A stretch of DNA of 50,623 bases from an uncultured Clostridia bacterium (GTDB lineage Bacteria > Bacillota > Clostridia > Christensenellales > Pumilibacteraceae): assembly GCA_947175195.1 (NCBI GenBank), contig CAMWLQ010000009.1, forward strand, positions 1 through 50,623, written 5' to 3'. The translations under genes and the position numbers were made by a program. Each line of letters opens with the position of its first letter. Position 1 is the stretch's first letter. Below are positions 50,551 to 50,623 of this stretch, in pieces. Below the pieces are notes generated by a model. It was not told the DNA's origin. It worked only from the letters and a program-made list of their open reading frames with translations, and ran no database searches.

Positions 50551-50623
50551 ACTTTTCTCCTAATGACTACGTTACAATACTCACCAACTCTCAATATCAT
50601 ATTTATATCTATATTTATTATAC

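Overview
The window looks like a chromosomal segment of an uncultured Bacillota (Clostridia-like) bacterium. Evidence: an mraZ-led division and cell-wall cluster in Gram-positive order, a SpoVD-type penicillin-binding protein with one PASTA domain, a MurE carrying the DNPR motif typical of meso-diaminopimelate ligases, a cysteine-rich protein of clostridial spore-coat style, and many sigma-A-type promoters (TTGACA, 17-bp spacer, TATAAT). I cannot assign a genus. Most of the window is of moderate GC; 42.3-43.36 kb and 46.5-50.6 kb are clearly AT-richer and look acquired.

Layout. (1) 1-17.0 kb, minus strand: one promoter drives three giant genes. The first product is a secreted RCC1-like propeller protein with a single C-terminal membrane anchor and a cytosolic tail. 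The second is a two-pass protein with about 600 residues outside, about 1,000 residues of cytosolic coiled coil and single alpha helix, and an Arg-Pro-Gly-Ala tail. The third is a cytosolic coiled-coil protein of more than 1,980 residues with an Asp/Glu/Tyr-rich N-terminus, cut by the window edge. Together they look like an envelope-spanning scaffold that I do not recognise; this is the best candidate for an undescribed system. (2) 17.2-19.1 kb: two overlapping genes for polytopic membrane proteins. (3) 19.1-28.5 kb: the dcw cluster mraZ-rsmH-ftsL-pbp-murE-mraY-murD-ftsW, with a terminator and a long palindrome between ftsL and pbp, and no murF. (4) 28.8-41.1 kb, minus strand: a phosphoesterase, a Cys-rich protein, a repeat lipoprotein with an XRE membrane regulator, lon-engB, malic enzyme, a Nudix hydrolase, a small membrane protein and an RNA uridine methyltransferase. 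(5) 41.2-46.5 kb: membrane proteins, tRNA-Ala(GGC), a 1.09-kb islet bounded by 38-bp direct repeats of the tRNA end plus its terminator, and a nucleoside phosphorylase-like gene. (6) 46.6-50.6 kb, minus strand: a tight three-gene operon of D12-class adenine methyltransferase, DUF262 protein and OLD/RecF-like ATPase, likely a defence cassette.

A recurrent feature is promoters whose -10 box ends exactly 6 bp before the start codon (genes starting at 19056, 29487, 41081 and 45678). This predicts leaderless mRNAs and fixes three of these starts at positions different from the longest ORF. All functional statements come from reading the sequence and from knowledge of families; no database search was possible.
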